Origin: Cercophora sp. LCS_1
Taxonomy: Eukaryota > Ascomycota > Sordariomycetes > Sordariales > Lasiosphaeriaceae
Assembly: GCA_036250225.1 (NCBI GenBank)
Contig: JAPZLL010000025.1
Location: 186,001 to 250,000 of the forward strand
Length of the DNA stretch: 64,000 nt
Direction: 5' to 3'
Made by a program: the position numbers and the translations under genes. How positions within the stretch are numbered: the first letter of the stretch is position 1; each line of letters opens with the position of its first letter. The notes beneath the pieces are model-generated. The model had not been told where the DNA came from. It did no database searches and saw only the letters and a program-made list of their open reading frames with translations. Of this stretch, positions 20,072 to 31,533 are shown one piece after another.

Positions 20072-21007
20072 TTACTCGGCCCTTTCAAACAACCCCTCAA
20101 CAGCCCCAAGCCCTTCCCACCCCAACGCCTCCGCACCAACAACAAGCATAGCCCACAACTCATCCAAACTCGCTCCCTCCCCCCTCCCATTCCCAAGCGT
20201 CTCGCCAACCTCGACAGCCCCAGCCACAAACGCCAGCGCAAGCGTCACCCACCCCGCCGCATCCTCCGCACTCAAACTCCCCGCAGGCTGCCGATACTCG
20301 ACCGTCCCACGCTCACCAATCATGCCCGTAAAATCCCACTTATACACCTTACCCCTGACGAAATCCTTCTTCTTCCCATTCGCCTTTCCATACGCCGACG
20401 CACAGGGGAACAGATTCATCGTCTCAACCACCTCCCTCGTCGACTGCGCTGTATCCAATACAGCCAAAGAATCCAGCAATCCGGTGTTGATAATCGCTCG
20501 CGATGCTCGATTCGACTGGCACCAGTACGCTACGCTGTCCCTCCGTCCAGCTGGCATCAGGGCGTCGAGTGCAGATTCATAATACAGCGCCGCCTTGGCG
20601 AGTGACGCCAACCCCTCCGGTGACAGGGGACTGGGCGCCCCAGAGACGTGGATATGTGTCGAAGTATGGGGACAGTGATGGATCGCGAAATTCTGCGCTA
20701 GCACAGAGAAGATGGTGGAGATGGTGGATGCCCAGTAGGAATGGGCGTGGTAGACAGGCGAGACGAGTTCGATGCCCCAGAGGTTTTTGGCAGGCTGGTT
20801 GGGGATGGTGATTTCGGGGGCGATGGACCATTCGGTGTAATTGGCCGGGGATTTGTCGTTGGTGTCGTTGATGTGGTTGGGGATGCCGGCTTTGAGGAGG
20901 CGTTTGGAGACGTCCTTAGCTAGGGTCTTCCAGTTGGGGTAGGTCTTTTTGCGGGAGCCGAGGAGGAGTTCGATTTCAAGGCCGAATTGGAGGGTTTGTT
21001 GGTCCAT
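20072..21007 (-). CDS. amidoligase-like enzyme (carboxylate-amine ligase fold)
   Basis: Encodes 311 residues in one exon from the ATG at 21007. Its motif order fits the amidoligase group (Amidoligase_2-like) of the glutamine-synthetase/GCS-type carboxylate-amine ligases: FGLEIELL at residues 8-15, EWSIAPE at 59-65, GIELVSP at 78-84, THIHVSG at 117-123 and TVEYRQPAG at about 235-243. The paired acidic strands and the HxH and ExR motifs are the metal/ATP-binding residues of this fold. Such enzymes form amide or isopeptide bonds between a carboxylate and an amine. Bacterial members tag peptides or make peptide metabolites, while the role of fungal members is unknown. No signal peptide is visible, so it is probably cytosolic. 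It is flanked by the dead NACHT gene and the kinase-HET gene, but no functional link is shown. Confidence 0.75.
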   Translation of the reverse strand: MDQQTLQFGLEIELLLGSRKKTYPNWKTLAKDVSKRLLKAGIPNHINDTNDKSPANYTEWSIAPEITIPNQPAKNLWGIELVSPVYHAHSYWASTISTIFSVLAQNFAIHHCPHTSTHIHVSGAPSPLSPEGLASLAKAALYYESALDALMPAGRRDSVAYWCQSNRASRAIINTGLLDSLAVLDTAQSTREVVETMNLFPCASAYGKANGKKKDFVRGKVYKWDFTGMIGERGTVEYRQPAGSLSAEDAAGWVTLALAFVAGAVEVGETLGNGRGEGASLDELWAMLVVGAEALGWEGLGAVEGLFERAE

Positions 21008-22835
21008 GGCTGTTGCTGAATTTTTGACAGTGGTCCCAGCTGTGAGATGGATTAGGACGAGCTGAAGTGGTGGTTTAGATGGACCAAAAATGTGCGGATT
21101 TTGTTATTCTTATCCCTCTCCAGGCAGGCTCCTCGTCTTTATATGGCATCTATTATGTATCCTGATACCTGATTCCAGTGTTTGACTTGTCGCCCTTGGC
21201 GGACTTGATGAAGCAGCCATTTTCATATTCAACTGTATCCATGCACTCCTCATGGGCCATTCCGCGTGTGACGCTAGCAGGTGACCGGTCGGCTGAATGA
21301 CAAGTCACTTGTGTCCACTTGGCACCTGATGATCCCATTTGCTAACCGAGAGGCACAAAGAACTCGCAGGCGTTGCGCCGGGTGGGTCACGGCGATCCAA
21401 GGCTTCCGGTGTCCAGACTTGGGGAGCCATTGGTGACTAGCGACGTCTTTGGTGATACACTAGCGGCGAAAATCGCGTCCTCCTGGCCGTCTCATCTCGA
21501 TGGGGTGGTCCACATGTTTCCACCATCCTAGTGATGCCTTGTCCGTAAAGCTGCCGGCGAGCTGTAAACTTGTGTCTCGAGAAAAGTGGCTCGCCACCGT
21601 TTTCCCCTGGCGCTTATTTGAACTTGTCGGGGTCCAGATGGTGACATCGACCTGTGACAACCTCGAACGCGGTAGAATCTCCAAAGAAGATGTCGTCGAT
21701 ACCAGGCTGATAACCACAATACCAACGAACCGGTTCGCCCAACCGGCCGCAGTTGCTGGGCCTTGTGGGCCGCGACCCGCTGTCTGAAAAAAAAAAGGAG
21801 ACCAATCAGGCCAGTCGATCATGCACGGCGGCTGTCGCACAAACACGGTGCATCCGCCTCAACACCATCCGCAGAGCCTCAGAGTCACGACGTGCTGTCT
21901 CTGACAGCTCTGGGGTGGGACCGACGGCGGGACGCCCGTCTCACAATGTCAGACATGCATGTTTGCGTCGAAGCTTGTGTGTGTAGCACAGTGTCCATGA
22001 TTGGTGAGACTCGACATCCCTCCTCGACTCGGGGGCGCAGCCGGCGAGATGGAACCATCATTTCTGTCAGAAATCATCATGGAGGGTGCCCTAAGCGCCG
22101 AGGAAACACAAATCTTGCCGGGATCATCGGCTTAGCCTCGCGCGATCAGACCTCGACTCCTCAAGCGCCAATATCAGCCCCTACTATCGTGACCGGGGAC
22201 CCGCAAGGCCCTCGTGTCTTGGTGTCAAGGATAATGTCTCCGAGATTTTGGAGGGTAGGTCAAGTTTATGAAACTGACGTCTCGTGCCGTTTTTTTGTTC
22301 CGACAGGGGCCAGTGGAAGGCATGTGGCCGGGAAAGCTCATTAGGCAACGGAGAATTCCGAAGGATGGTTGAACTCCACAACGAGGCTTGGGGATCTTAA
22401 CTTTCAGTTGCGGTTCGTATTGGTGTAAGGAGACCAAAACAGCGCCTGAGCTATGTCATATATGGCTGAGCCGCCAAGATAAGGTTGCCCAACAGGGGTT
22501 TGATGAAGGATCGAACACAATCAGAGACCAGAGCCCTGAGTAGGTAGGTTTCTAGGACTTTCAATATCGGCAAAACCGTAATCAGTGAGAGCCTTGATAC
22601 CTCTTCGAGGACGGTGATTCGCGAAACCCCTTTTTAATTCACGATTCGACCGCCTTTCAATTTTTAGAAGAAAATGAGCACCCTTCATCAAACGGTGGAA
22701 GACATTGCCAACCAGTGAGTTATGCATTGCTATAGAGGAAAAGAGGCAGGCTCTGTAAGCCCTGCCAGGGGTATCATGTCCATGAACAAACAACCTGCAA
22801 TGCCGCATTGCTTGAAACACATTGAACGCCTGGGC
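21008..22835. other. long intergenic region, no gene recognised
   Basis: Nearly 1.8 kb. Open frames on both strands (for example 21763-22344) are unstructured and rich in Arg/Ser, as expected for non-coding frames. The left part is the amidoligase promoter; the right end is the 3' side of the kinase-HET gene. No repeats of note. Confidence 0.5.
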
Positions 22836-25800
22836 CTAATGAATTGTAACCCTGACCGGCTTCCTCTCCCACTTGACACACCGTCCAGGTAAATATCCCG
22901 CCCCAACCCTCTCATACAACCTCTTCCCCTCTCTTCCAATCCCGCCTCCCAAACTCACCAAAAGAACATAACACCTCGCCTGTTCCTTCACCGTACCCTT
23001 CTGCCTCCCTAGGACAACACACAAAATACCTGTTCTCTCCGAGCCACCGGGAGCATCCCAAACCAACAGGCCCTCATCCTCTCCCCAGCCAGTGTCAAAC
23101 TTTCTTCCATCACCAACCAACGCTATCCTCCCGCCCTGCACCTCCGTCAACACCTCCCCACCCCCAGACCAAGGGCTCTGCAACTCCTCCCACTCGACGC
23201 CCCCAAACTCCAACCGAACATATTCAATCGCCCCAGTATACGCCATCCACGACCAGCTCGGCACAACCGAGATGGCCCTATCCTTGGGAAACACAATCCT
23301 CGTCAGCCTCGTCGTCTCCCCGGCCCGGTGCCACAGCAAGCTCCGCCTCAACAACCCCTTCTTCTTGGCCCCCTCATCAAACACGCCAAACCCACCCTGC
23401 GACCTCAGCGCGCCCAGGATCCGATGCTGCAGCCCATCAATCGCCATGGGCCGATCATAGTCGTTCGTCAACCCCAGTCTCGAATACCGCTTATACAGAT
23501 TCTGGTAATGGATAATCTTCTCCCCCTGCTTGGCCGTCTGAATCACCCGCGGAAACGACGGATCGCCCAGGAACGCGGCCAGATCGTTCCGCATCCGCAT
23601 CATGGTCTCGCACCGCACGCCCTCGCCGCATTCCCAGTAGGTCTGGTGCTCGGTGAAGAAGATGGTCCGCCGCGCGAGCGCATGTTCCTGGAGAACCCAC
23701 CCGCGGCTGTTCAGATCCCCTTCCAGGACGTGGGCGTTGAAATCGTCAATGTTCTCGCAGATGTAAAACGGCGGTTCGTTGTCGTCCCGACCGAGCGCGA
23801 CGAAATCGCGCTCCTTGCGGGCGTGGAGGAAGCCGGCGTAGTGGTGGCTCGCCGCGCGGCTGACGGCCAGCACGCAGTAGGCGCCGCTGTAGACTTGCTC
23901 CATGTGCTTGGCTTCGCGGTTGAAGTCGCCGTCGGAGCCTTGGATGATGCAGAGCGAGTCGATCCAGAGGTAGCGGCACCCCAGGGCGCGGGTCACGGCC
24001 ACGGCGTCGCGGAAGGTCGCGGGCAGCGAGGAGAAGGGAATGCCGTTGTCGAGGTGGGCGGCGAGCGTCTTGGTGGTGGTGCAGAAATGGGGGTCGGGTC
24101 CCCATTGGTGCGAGAGGGCGAGCCAGTCGCCTGTGTCGCCGTGCTTGGTTTGGCGGAGGTAGACTGTGGGATCGCCGGTTTTGCCGACGTCGAGGACTCG
24201 AGTGGGAAGGCGCTTGGGGGTGGCGGTTTGGTGGTTGCGGTTGTGTCCTGGGGTCGAAGTGCAGGAGAGGTGCTTGTGCTTTTGGTCGCAGGATGTGAGC
24301 CATTGGCGCAGGACTTCAAAGTGGGTTTCCGAGTCTGGGTCGGGGAGTTTGCCGAAGCCGATTTGGATGTTGTGGTCGATTCTCGTCTTTAGATCTGAAG
24401 AGGCAGTGAGTGAGCATGTGTCAGTCGGCACGCTGGGTGATGGGGGGACCTACCAGAGTCGCGGAAGATGGAGAGGATGGAGAAACTGGTGCCATTGAGT
24501 CGTAGAGAAGATCCAACTCTCTCGAACAGGGCCGTTGGGTTCTGGGTCGAGTTCGACCGCTCACACATCCTATAAAACAGTCCGCAGAGATCGCAAGTCT
24601 TGGCCTTGGCATTCTGCTTCAGCTGTAACATGGGATATGTCTTGTCGAATGTGTCCCACAGTTGGTCGCGAAGGTCTCTGCATGTAGCACACAGATTGGA
24701 TGACCGACGTGGTCTTGGAAACGTCCCTTTGGAATTCTTGATGTTTGAGAACAACCTTGTGGCAAACTCGTTGTCGACAAGCAACTCCCAATCGTCTGCC
24801 AGTCTCGCGTTACCATAGTCTACCCGCTGAACAGTCGGTGCGGTCAGCCCACTTTGTGGAGGGGCAAGTGTGATGGTGAGCTGCTGCTTTGGATGATCTG
24901 CAGCTTTGATGGTTGTATTCGAGTCAATGTCGATGTCGGCATTGTCGGCAAACACCTTGTCATCATCATCCAACGGTGGTGGTCTTTGCTTAGGAACGTC
25001 AGTGAACCAGTAATCGTCTCCCTCCTCGTCGTGGTCCAGATAGACGTCCTCCATCTTGACCTTGAACTCGTCCGATAGAGCACGGCCTCCTCCCTGTCCC
25101 TTTTCAGACAGCGGAATGGGCGGGTTCTTCTCAGAGGGAAAGACAGGGGGAGCTGGCGTCCTTGGAGGTGTTCTTGGCAGAAGGTTGAGTGAGACGGAGC
25201 CGGCTTGCTCGGGGCCAGAGATTACGATGTCAGGAATGGGTTCCACATCGAGAGTCGCGCTGAAGATTGGTGTTAAGTTGGGTGTTTGAATCGAAGAGGC
25301 CAGGGAAGTGCTTGAGCCCCGTCGGGATCTCGAAGGTGAGCTTGGTGCTCGTGCTTGGATGTAGGTCGACGTTCCCAGCTTGGGCGGTAGCTTAACGACA
25401 AGGAGCCTGTCGCGCACAAGCTCGAGGATGCTTCCCAATGCTGTCCGTCCGGGTGCGCAGGCTGGATCTTGAGCCATGTGATTGATCCACTTGCGCACTG
25501 CTTTGTGAACTCGAGCTCCCTTTTTTCCTTTCACCGTCTCAACTTGGTAGAATGGAGGGTAATCTGAATAGCCGCCGTTGATGTCCGCGTTGAACCTCTT
25601 AAGCTCGTCGAGTCCATACAACAGCCAAATTCTGATGTGGTCAGCGGCCTTGATTGCCCAGGAAATCGTGACAAGAACTCACAAGAACTCCAAGGTGATG
25701 CAACCCATTGCCCAGACGTCGTAGAGCCGGGAGCGCTTCTTCTGTTGCTTCAAGTCCGCCTGCCCAGGTGCCAGGGAGTTGGCCCATATGCCTTCTCCTG

Positions 25801-26941
25801 TCTCTTCCTCGGGTGGTTCATAACGCCGGGTGCCACCCCCGGTCGACGTTCGGTTGCTTCGTTGTTCGGTCTCTAGGTTGTGTTGTCTCGCCAGGCCCCA
25901 GTCGGCGATCTTGAGCGTCCCTATCTCGCCATCACCGCCTTTGAACCAAAGAATGTTCTCCGGCTTGAGGTCTCCGTGCCGGAAGATGGTCTTGCTTTCT
26001 GGGTAGTGGGCCTCGCAGAGTGCGGTGGCAAGGCCGAGTAGCTGTTTCACACTGTCCTTGACCAAGGCTGGAGTCAGGCGTGGCCTTTCCAGCGTCCTCC
26101 ACAAGTTCCGGAGGTTTCCACCGCTCGCCCACTCAAACATGAGGTAATAGTCCTCCCTTCCCTTGTCGCCGCGACGGAATGCCGTGATGAAGCGGACAAT
26201 ATGCTCTTGGCGCAGAGCGTTCATCTTTTGCAGCACGCTGGCTTCCTGCTCCCAGCAGCGAATCATCTTTTGTCGGTCTTCATCACTCCTAGGCTGAATC
26301 TCTTTAACAGCCACAAGTTCGGTCCATTTCTTTCCGGGATTTTCGGGGTCTATTAGGTGGTTGGGATGGATTCTGTACTGGTAGACCTGGCCGAAGGAAC
26401 CCTTGTCGAATCCTTCGTTGAACTTTTCGACGAACGGCATGATGTGATCCCGGGTAAAGTCGTGGTTGCTCTGCCTCTCGGTGGCAGCCACAAGGACCGG
26501 GGCTAGGAATTCCCATTGATGCGTATAGAAAAGATTAATCTTATTTCTGTTCCACAGCTTGTGGAAAGAGATAAATTGGTGCTTTTCCTTGTCGCTCCAT
26601 TGCTTGATTGGGAGTTTTTCGTCTGTGAAGTCGTGCTTTTTGAATAGTTTCATCGCTCGATACAAAGTTGGTCCCTCGATATTGATGACAACGGCAATAG
26701 CAAAGAGCTTGCTCGCCTTGCGACGGATAAACGAAACCAAAGACTCGAAATCGGACTCGCTGTCGTCGTCGGCTTCTTCGTAAGCCTCCTCGAGTTCCTC
26801 CGCGATGGCCTTTTGTGTGATGATGCTGCTAAGGTATCCTTCAGGTGCAAACTCCTTATTATCCTTCTCGAATTGGCTTCTTTCCAGAACCGTGAGGATT
26901 CTGTCGGCCAGGGCCATGTCCTGACCATCTTGACTCGTCAT
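22836..26941 (-). CDS. protein kinase-HET domain fusion
   Basis: Three exons, 26941-25683, 25631-24454 and 24394-22836, join in phase across 51-nt and 59-nt introns (donors GTGAGT and GTAGGT) to give 1331 residues. Residues 1-170 form a helical N-terminal region. The kinase follows: glycine loop FDKGSFGQV (178-186), VAVK with Lys213, HGDLKPEN (322-329), ADWG (346-349) in place of DFG, YEPPE (374-378) and DVWAMGC (408-414). A Ser/Pro-rich linker leads to a Cys-pair segment (LCATC, TCDLCGLFYRMC) often found ahead of HET domains. HET is recognised by WLALSHQWG (903-911) and YLWIDSLCIIQ (954-964), followed by NSRGWVLQEHALARRTIFF. Catalytic Asp and Lys are kept, so activity is plausible. It is probably cytosolic. 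The likely role is kinase-coupled control of HET-driven cell death; that role is inferred. Confidence 0.88.
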
Positions 26942-29024
26942 TGGTAATGGGATGGGTGGAACACAAGAACTTTGCGGCTGTGGTTCAAGGGGTAATTAGG
27001 TAGTCCAATCGTTGGGGTTTGAAATGACAGGTTTTGAGATAAACTGGGGCAAAGCAGCACGCGACATTGCAGTGCAGCAGGCTGTCGATTAAATGGCTGC
27101 ATTGCAATCTGTGGAGGCCTTTCATGGCTGCTTGGGCCTCATTGAAAAACCCAGTGGTTCGCGCCCAAGACAGCGGGCAACCGACACCCTGAGCACGGCG
27201 GAACGCAAGGCTCTGGGGATGGAGGGTGGGAAATGCCCATGCATGATGCTCCTGCGCGGCACACTGCAGCTGCCAGGTTCAGTCGGGCGTGGGTTGGTGG
27301 GTCGGGTTGGTTCGCGGTGGCCAACCGATCCCCAAGGCATCACACATCGAGTTTCTTGCCTCGAATTTCAGCGGTGGGTTGCACAGCGGCCTTGCTTGGG
27401 GTCCAAGACACCACGCGGCAAACGACGTCTGTCCATGTCTTCCTCGACCACCCAGTGGGAGGAGATCCTAGCACTCGCGCGGTCTGGATCAGGCCTAGAT
27501 TCTGATTATTAGATCGTAGCGCGGATGAACTGTAATTGTCTTGAACTTGGATGCTGCATTCCTTGACGGTGGTACCTTATCTATCGAAACGGGAGTCTTC
27601 ACCATCCCGTCGAAAGGGATTTGTGGGGCTGAGAGGGCACGCGATGGCATGAAAATAGCAACGTCCGGGGGTAGAGCCTCGTGTGATGAAATGTGCGGGT
27701 GACATGAACATCCGCCACCTTCCCTGATTCCGTCGCTCGGTCCTCCTCGGGGGCCGAATGCGCGCTTTATCGAACGCCACGAAATCGTGCCGCCCACCCT
27801 CCCGATTGTGTCCTCCCCGCGACCGGGGGTTTGAGAGCCGACTGAGTGCTCAGTGTCTTGCATTTGTCAAGCTCAGACTAGGGGTAGCTCGTCAGTAAAC
27901 GTCTCGGTCGTGGTTCGCACGGCGCAAAACGGTACGTACTTGTTCGAGACGGCGAGATGCTCTGATGCAATACACACGGTGTCCCATCTGAAATGCAAAG
28001 GTCAGCCCGGCATTGGCAGCACGAGAAAGAGGATGTTCATACGTAGACCTCAGGTGTCTCTCCTTTCTTCACAAACAACTCCTGTAAGGTGAAGGCGAGC
28101 CGCTCAGGGTCCACATCCTCAATGGGGATCTCCTGTACCGCGTCATTGGTTTGCGTCCTAGCGGCAGACATGCCAGCCGATTCTTCGACGAACTCACAGG
28201 CGAAGGGAGACGACGCCAGAGGAAAATGGAGACGGGCGGGCGAGCGGACTCGGATGACCATCTTTATAATTCCAACCTTGGGTAAAGTTTGCCCCAGAAT
28301 TCCGTGCACAAAGGACCCCTGGAGGCCTGTTACTCGGGCATGCCACACCTCCCGACACAGCCGCCGCCCCGGTTGGGGAATTTCCAGCTGGATCCGGCGG
28401 CTGCACACCACTCCTTTCAGCCCCTTTCGAGCCACTTGCCACACGAGACCCCAGACCGAGCAGGATGTCTCGACGGATCTCCCACCCACACCATCGAGTT
28501 CAAGCGTCGCTGGTCATTTTCAGCCCCATAGGCGCGCCCGGGATATTATAAAGTACCAACAAGCCAGACCTTGGGCCCTATCAGTGCTTCCGTCTCGCCA
28601 GTTTCGAATATTGATGATTGACGCTGTTGGATGGCACACAGCCAGCGCATCATTCCGCCCCAAACATGACAAGGTCGATCACTCCCCTTGGCCGCCTGGT
28701 CCGGCTGTCGGGCTTGCATCTGCCAGATCACCAATCTGTACCCGATGCTGCACAAGACGGAGAAATCCGCCGCCCTGTTTTGGACGACAACGACTTGCGC
28801 GACGACGCGGTAAGCCACCCTGGAACATTGGCTGGCAGTTTCTCACCCTCAAACAGCCTCAAGACGCATCATGCACCATCAATGCCCAAAATTCCGACCA
28901 GGACCCCAACTTTCTGTCCGTTCAGACAGCCCCATTCCGCCGAGATGGAGGCGTGCCACCAATTACTCGACCAACGCCGCAGTCTGAGCCGAGTGTAATC
29001 ACAGATCTCGGCAACCGTCTTAGG
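26942..29024. other. divergent region between two kinase genes; holds a possible small gene and a TATA box
   Basis: The two kinase genes point away from each other across ~2 kb. The frame of the right-hand kinase is open back to 28089, but its upstream part lacks kinase-family sequence. On the minus strand, 28360-28040 reads a protein-like stretch (VDPERLAFTLQELFVKKGE) preceded by a GTGAGT...CTAG intron candidate and followed by a GTATGA donor, so a small minus-strand gene is possible. I could not join its exons in phase to the next open stretch near 27990-27890. TATAAAG occurs at 28547-28553. The stretch 26942-27850 shows nothing recognisable. Confidence 0.4.
28547..28553 (+). promoter_or_regulatory. 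possible TATA box for the second kinase gene
   Basis: TATAAAG lies 61 bp before an in-frame ATG at 28614 and ~470 bp before the ATG at 29025 that I prefer. It is the only clear TATA element in this region. If used, the transcript would have a long leader, or translation would start earlier than annotated. Confidence 0.3.
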
Positions 29025-30908
29025 ATGCGGACAGACTCGTCGGCTCTCAGTTGCGATGACAATCCGGGAGACCTGCAAGACGCCCTCACTCACGAATTTG
29101 TCGAGTCTGCTGTTCAGAGAGCCAACTTTCTGCCAAATCGTCAATTGCCGAGGCTGATCAACCCAGCTTCAGTCGAAAAGGAACTTGCCGTTTACCAAAA
29201 GTCGATCATGAAGCGCATCAAGACGCTAGATTTCAGGCTCCCCCTGAGCAAGTTTGAGTTGATCGCCGAAGCGCATAAAATCTGTGGCAGTGGCGAGCAA
29301 AGCTGGCACTCGCACTTTGAGACAATTACCCCCACAAGAGGAACCCGAAGGCAGCGACCACTTGGGGACAAGTCGTACCGAAAAATCCTGGCCATTTTAA
29401 TTCTCATCGACCGGCCGTCTAGGATTCACGATTTTGTCGAGGACGAAGTGTGCGATGCTGACCTACCCCTGGAGAAGTTTCAGCCCCCAGGTAAACCCTC
29501 TTCACACTGGGAGCTACGACGGAAGGATGGCAAATCCTCTCTGAAGTGTTTCAGTAAAAAGAGAAAATGGAGACAGTCAACCATCAGGAAGTTTGAAAAG
29601 ACGCAGTGGGCTGTCCTGGCCCCTTATCTCAGTCAAGACGCACGAAAGGTTGCCTTACGTTACAAGATTCCGGACTCGGCGATTCTGCCCTTCGCATCAT
29701 GGAGCCAGATCACAGTCACGTCGGGCTTTAGCAAAGTCTTTGCGGCTGAGGTTCATCCCGACCACCACGCATTTGACACACGCACCGAAAAGGGCGAGCT
29801 TGGGCCCGTAGATGACATGTCGTCACCGCTCGAAGTAAAAACAACGAGAGAAAGCACCAAAGCACGAAAAGACATGCTCGCCGTCGCTGTCAAACAACTC
29901 CGCCCAGAGACTACGGAGCAAGACTTTTTGAGAGAATTCAAAATTCTCAGGCACATCAGCAAGCACCAGCATGAGCACCTCATCACCTTATTAGCGTCAT
30001 ACGAGCAGATGGGCCTGTACCACCTTGTCTTTCCACTGGCAACGGCTGACCTTTACACTTACTGGAAGACTTTTTGCAGTAATCCCGAAAGGGATCCAGC
30101 CACCGCGGCGTGGATAGCCGAGCAATGTGAGGGCCTGGCTAGAGGACTCGAGGCAGTCCACAAGCACGACACCTTTTCGGGTGAATCCTTGATGAACGGC
30201 GTCTCGCCGGAAGCTGCAAAGGACAAGGGTCGGGCAAGGAGTCTCCGCACTTTCCACTGTCGACATGGCGACATCAAACCCGAAAACACCCTTTGGTTCC
30301 CAGACCCCGAGGGCAAAGGCAAAGGGACCTTGAAGATTGCAGACTTTGGCGCTGCGGAAGTGACCGAGAAAGACGAAGTACCATGGAGGAAAAACCCTGC
30401 TTCACTAATCTACGAACCGCCCGAAGCTAGGATCCAACCGCCGGACGGCATCATCAAGACATCATACGACATTTGGTGTCTTGGATGCATATTTCTCAAC
30501 ATGGCAGTCTGGTATTTTGATGGTTGGGAGGGAATCGAGAACTTCCTCACACGACGGCAAAAGGTTGGGTTCTCCCTGCACGGTGTTCCGTTTCACACGG
30601 GTGAATTTTACTTTGCGGACAAGGATGATGACGGAAAGCCCGTCGCCAAGGTCAAACCTGTTGTGCATCAGGTAAGACCACTCACCATGACGGGGGCTCA
30701 TCCCAGATGCCCCTCCCCGAGCACAGCACTGACAGTCTCCCAGGTCATTCAAGAGCTGCATTCCCATCCGGATTGCACGCCTTTCCTCCATGAATTCCTG
30801 ACTCTGATCCAGGAGGGCATGCTGATCGTGGAACGGGATGGACGTGGAAGGAAAAGCGCTCATAATATTGCCTCTGACATCAGCGAGATGCGTGAAAGGG
30901 GTATTTGA
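29025..30908 (+). CDS. protein kinase related to the kinase half of the kinase-HET fusion
   Basis: Two exons, 29025-30671 and 30744-30908, flank a 72-nt intron (GTAAGA...CCCAG, phase 0) that happens to stay open when read through. The product has 603 residues. A ~200-residue N-terminal region matches that of the kinase-HET protein in layout (FLPNRQLPRLI; QWAVLAPYLSQD; ILPFASW). The kinase follows, with a weak glycine loop (TSGFSKVFA), VAVKQL with Lys290, HGDIKPEN (414-421), ADFG (439-442), YEPPEA and YDIWCLGC. A long insert precedes the HGD motif. After the kinase there is only a short tail (VIQELHSHPDCTPF to MRERGI) that resembles the post-kinase segment of the fusion, and then it stops: no HET. 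The exact start is uncertain, because in-frame ATGs also occur at 28614 and earlier. The neighbouring HET gene lies 625 bp downstream on the same strand. Confidence 0.82.
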   Translation: MRTDSSALSCDDNPGDLQDALTHEFVESAVQRANFLPNRQLPRLINPASVEKELAVYQKSIMKRIKTLDFRLPLSKFELIAEAHKICGSGEQSWHSHFETITPTRGTRRQRPLGDKSYRKILAILILIDRPSRIHDFVEDEVCDADLPLEKFQPPGKPSSHWELRRKDGKSSLKCFSKKRKWRQSTIRKFEKTQWAVLAPYLSQDARKVALRYKIPDSAILPFASWSQITVTSGFSKVFAAEVHPDHHAFDTRTEKGELGPVDDMSSPLEVKTTRESTKARKDMLAVAVKQLRPETTEQDFLREFKILRHISKHQHEHLITLLASYEQMGLYHLVFPLATADLYTYWKTFCSNPERDPATAAWIAEQCEGLARGLEAVHKHDTFSGESLMNGVSPEAAKDKGRARSLRTFHCRHGDIKPENTLWFPDPEGKGKGTLKIADFGAAEVTEKDEVPWRKNPASLIYEPPEARIQPPDGIIKTSYDIWCLGCIFLNMAVWYFDGWEGIENFLTRRQKVGFSLHGVPFHTGEFYFADKDDDGKPVAKVKPVVHQVRPLTMTGAHPRCPSPSTALTVSQVIQELHSHPDCTPFLHEFLTLIQEGMLIVERDGRGRKSAHNIASDISEMRERGI

Positions 30909-31533
30909 AGAGTGGGTGTTCCAGCTCGTCAGGCGGGACCGCCACTCTTCTGTGTATAATTCATGTTATAATGCTTGATGTAATGTGTACCCTTTGGTGA
31001 AGAAAACAGTCTCGATGATACCCTTGGCGATTCATTACATGACAGGACATGGCAACATTCCATCGTACTTGACGAGGTTTGTCACCTATGATGTCAATAC
31101 AATCAATGAAAACCTGCCCAAGGTGGCTCACGCATTAAGTAACACTCCCGAATCTACCTCACGTACGTACCTTTACTTTGCTTAGACGCGATACAGTTAA
31201 AACTGACGATGCGATATCCTCGCGGTGAGCAGAGTGAGCATCCTTTGCGGCTGCTCTCCGTGCTCACTGAGAAACTCAGAGAGCAGCGTGAGCAGTCCGT
31301 GCCAATCACCGTGTCCGTACTGTCATTCGCACCGTGACGACCGCGGGGGTTCATCGGCCCGTGCGCAGGGCCAGCGGCCGTCACACCTTTGGTTTTTTTG
31401 AGGAAGATGGCCACACATCGATTTTTAGCGTGCTGCCAAGAGGACGACCGGCCTACCTTCATCAAAGTCGATTAATTCCATCGCCTATCGGCCGCAACCC
31501 CCGCACAATTCAGCACCCGTCGCAAAGCTCAAA
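30909..31533. other. spacer between the kinase and HET genes, with a hairpin
   Basis: This 625-bp spacer separates two same-strand genes. It is A/T-rich just after the kinase stop (terminator and 3' UTR side). It then carries repeated GTGAGCA/GAGAGCA words and an 11-bp hairpin at 31261-31285. No coding sequence was found that would link kinase and HET into one frame. Confidence 0.6.
31261..31285. repeat. inverted repeat (11-bp arms, 3-base loop)
   Basis: TGCTCACTGAG, then AAA, then CTCAGAGAGCA. The arms pair at 10 of 11 positions. Similar words (GTGAGCAGAG, GAGCAGCGTGAGCAG) surround it, giving a small cluster of direct and inverted copies. Confidence 0.7.

Noticed and set aside
23328..24392. 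A 354-codon plus-strand open frame opposite the HET part of the kinase-HET gene
   Set aside because: It is antisense to a well-supported HET domain, and its Gly/Val/Glu/Arg-rich composition is what the reverse frame of a GC-rich coding region gives.
28089..29024. Extension of the second kinase to an upstream start
   Set aside because: The frame is open but low in family-like sequence. The resemblance to the fusion kinase begins only after the ATG at 29025, so the longer start is left as an alternative.
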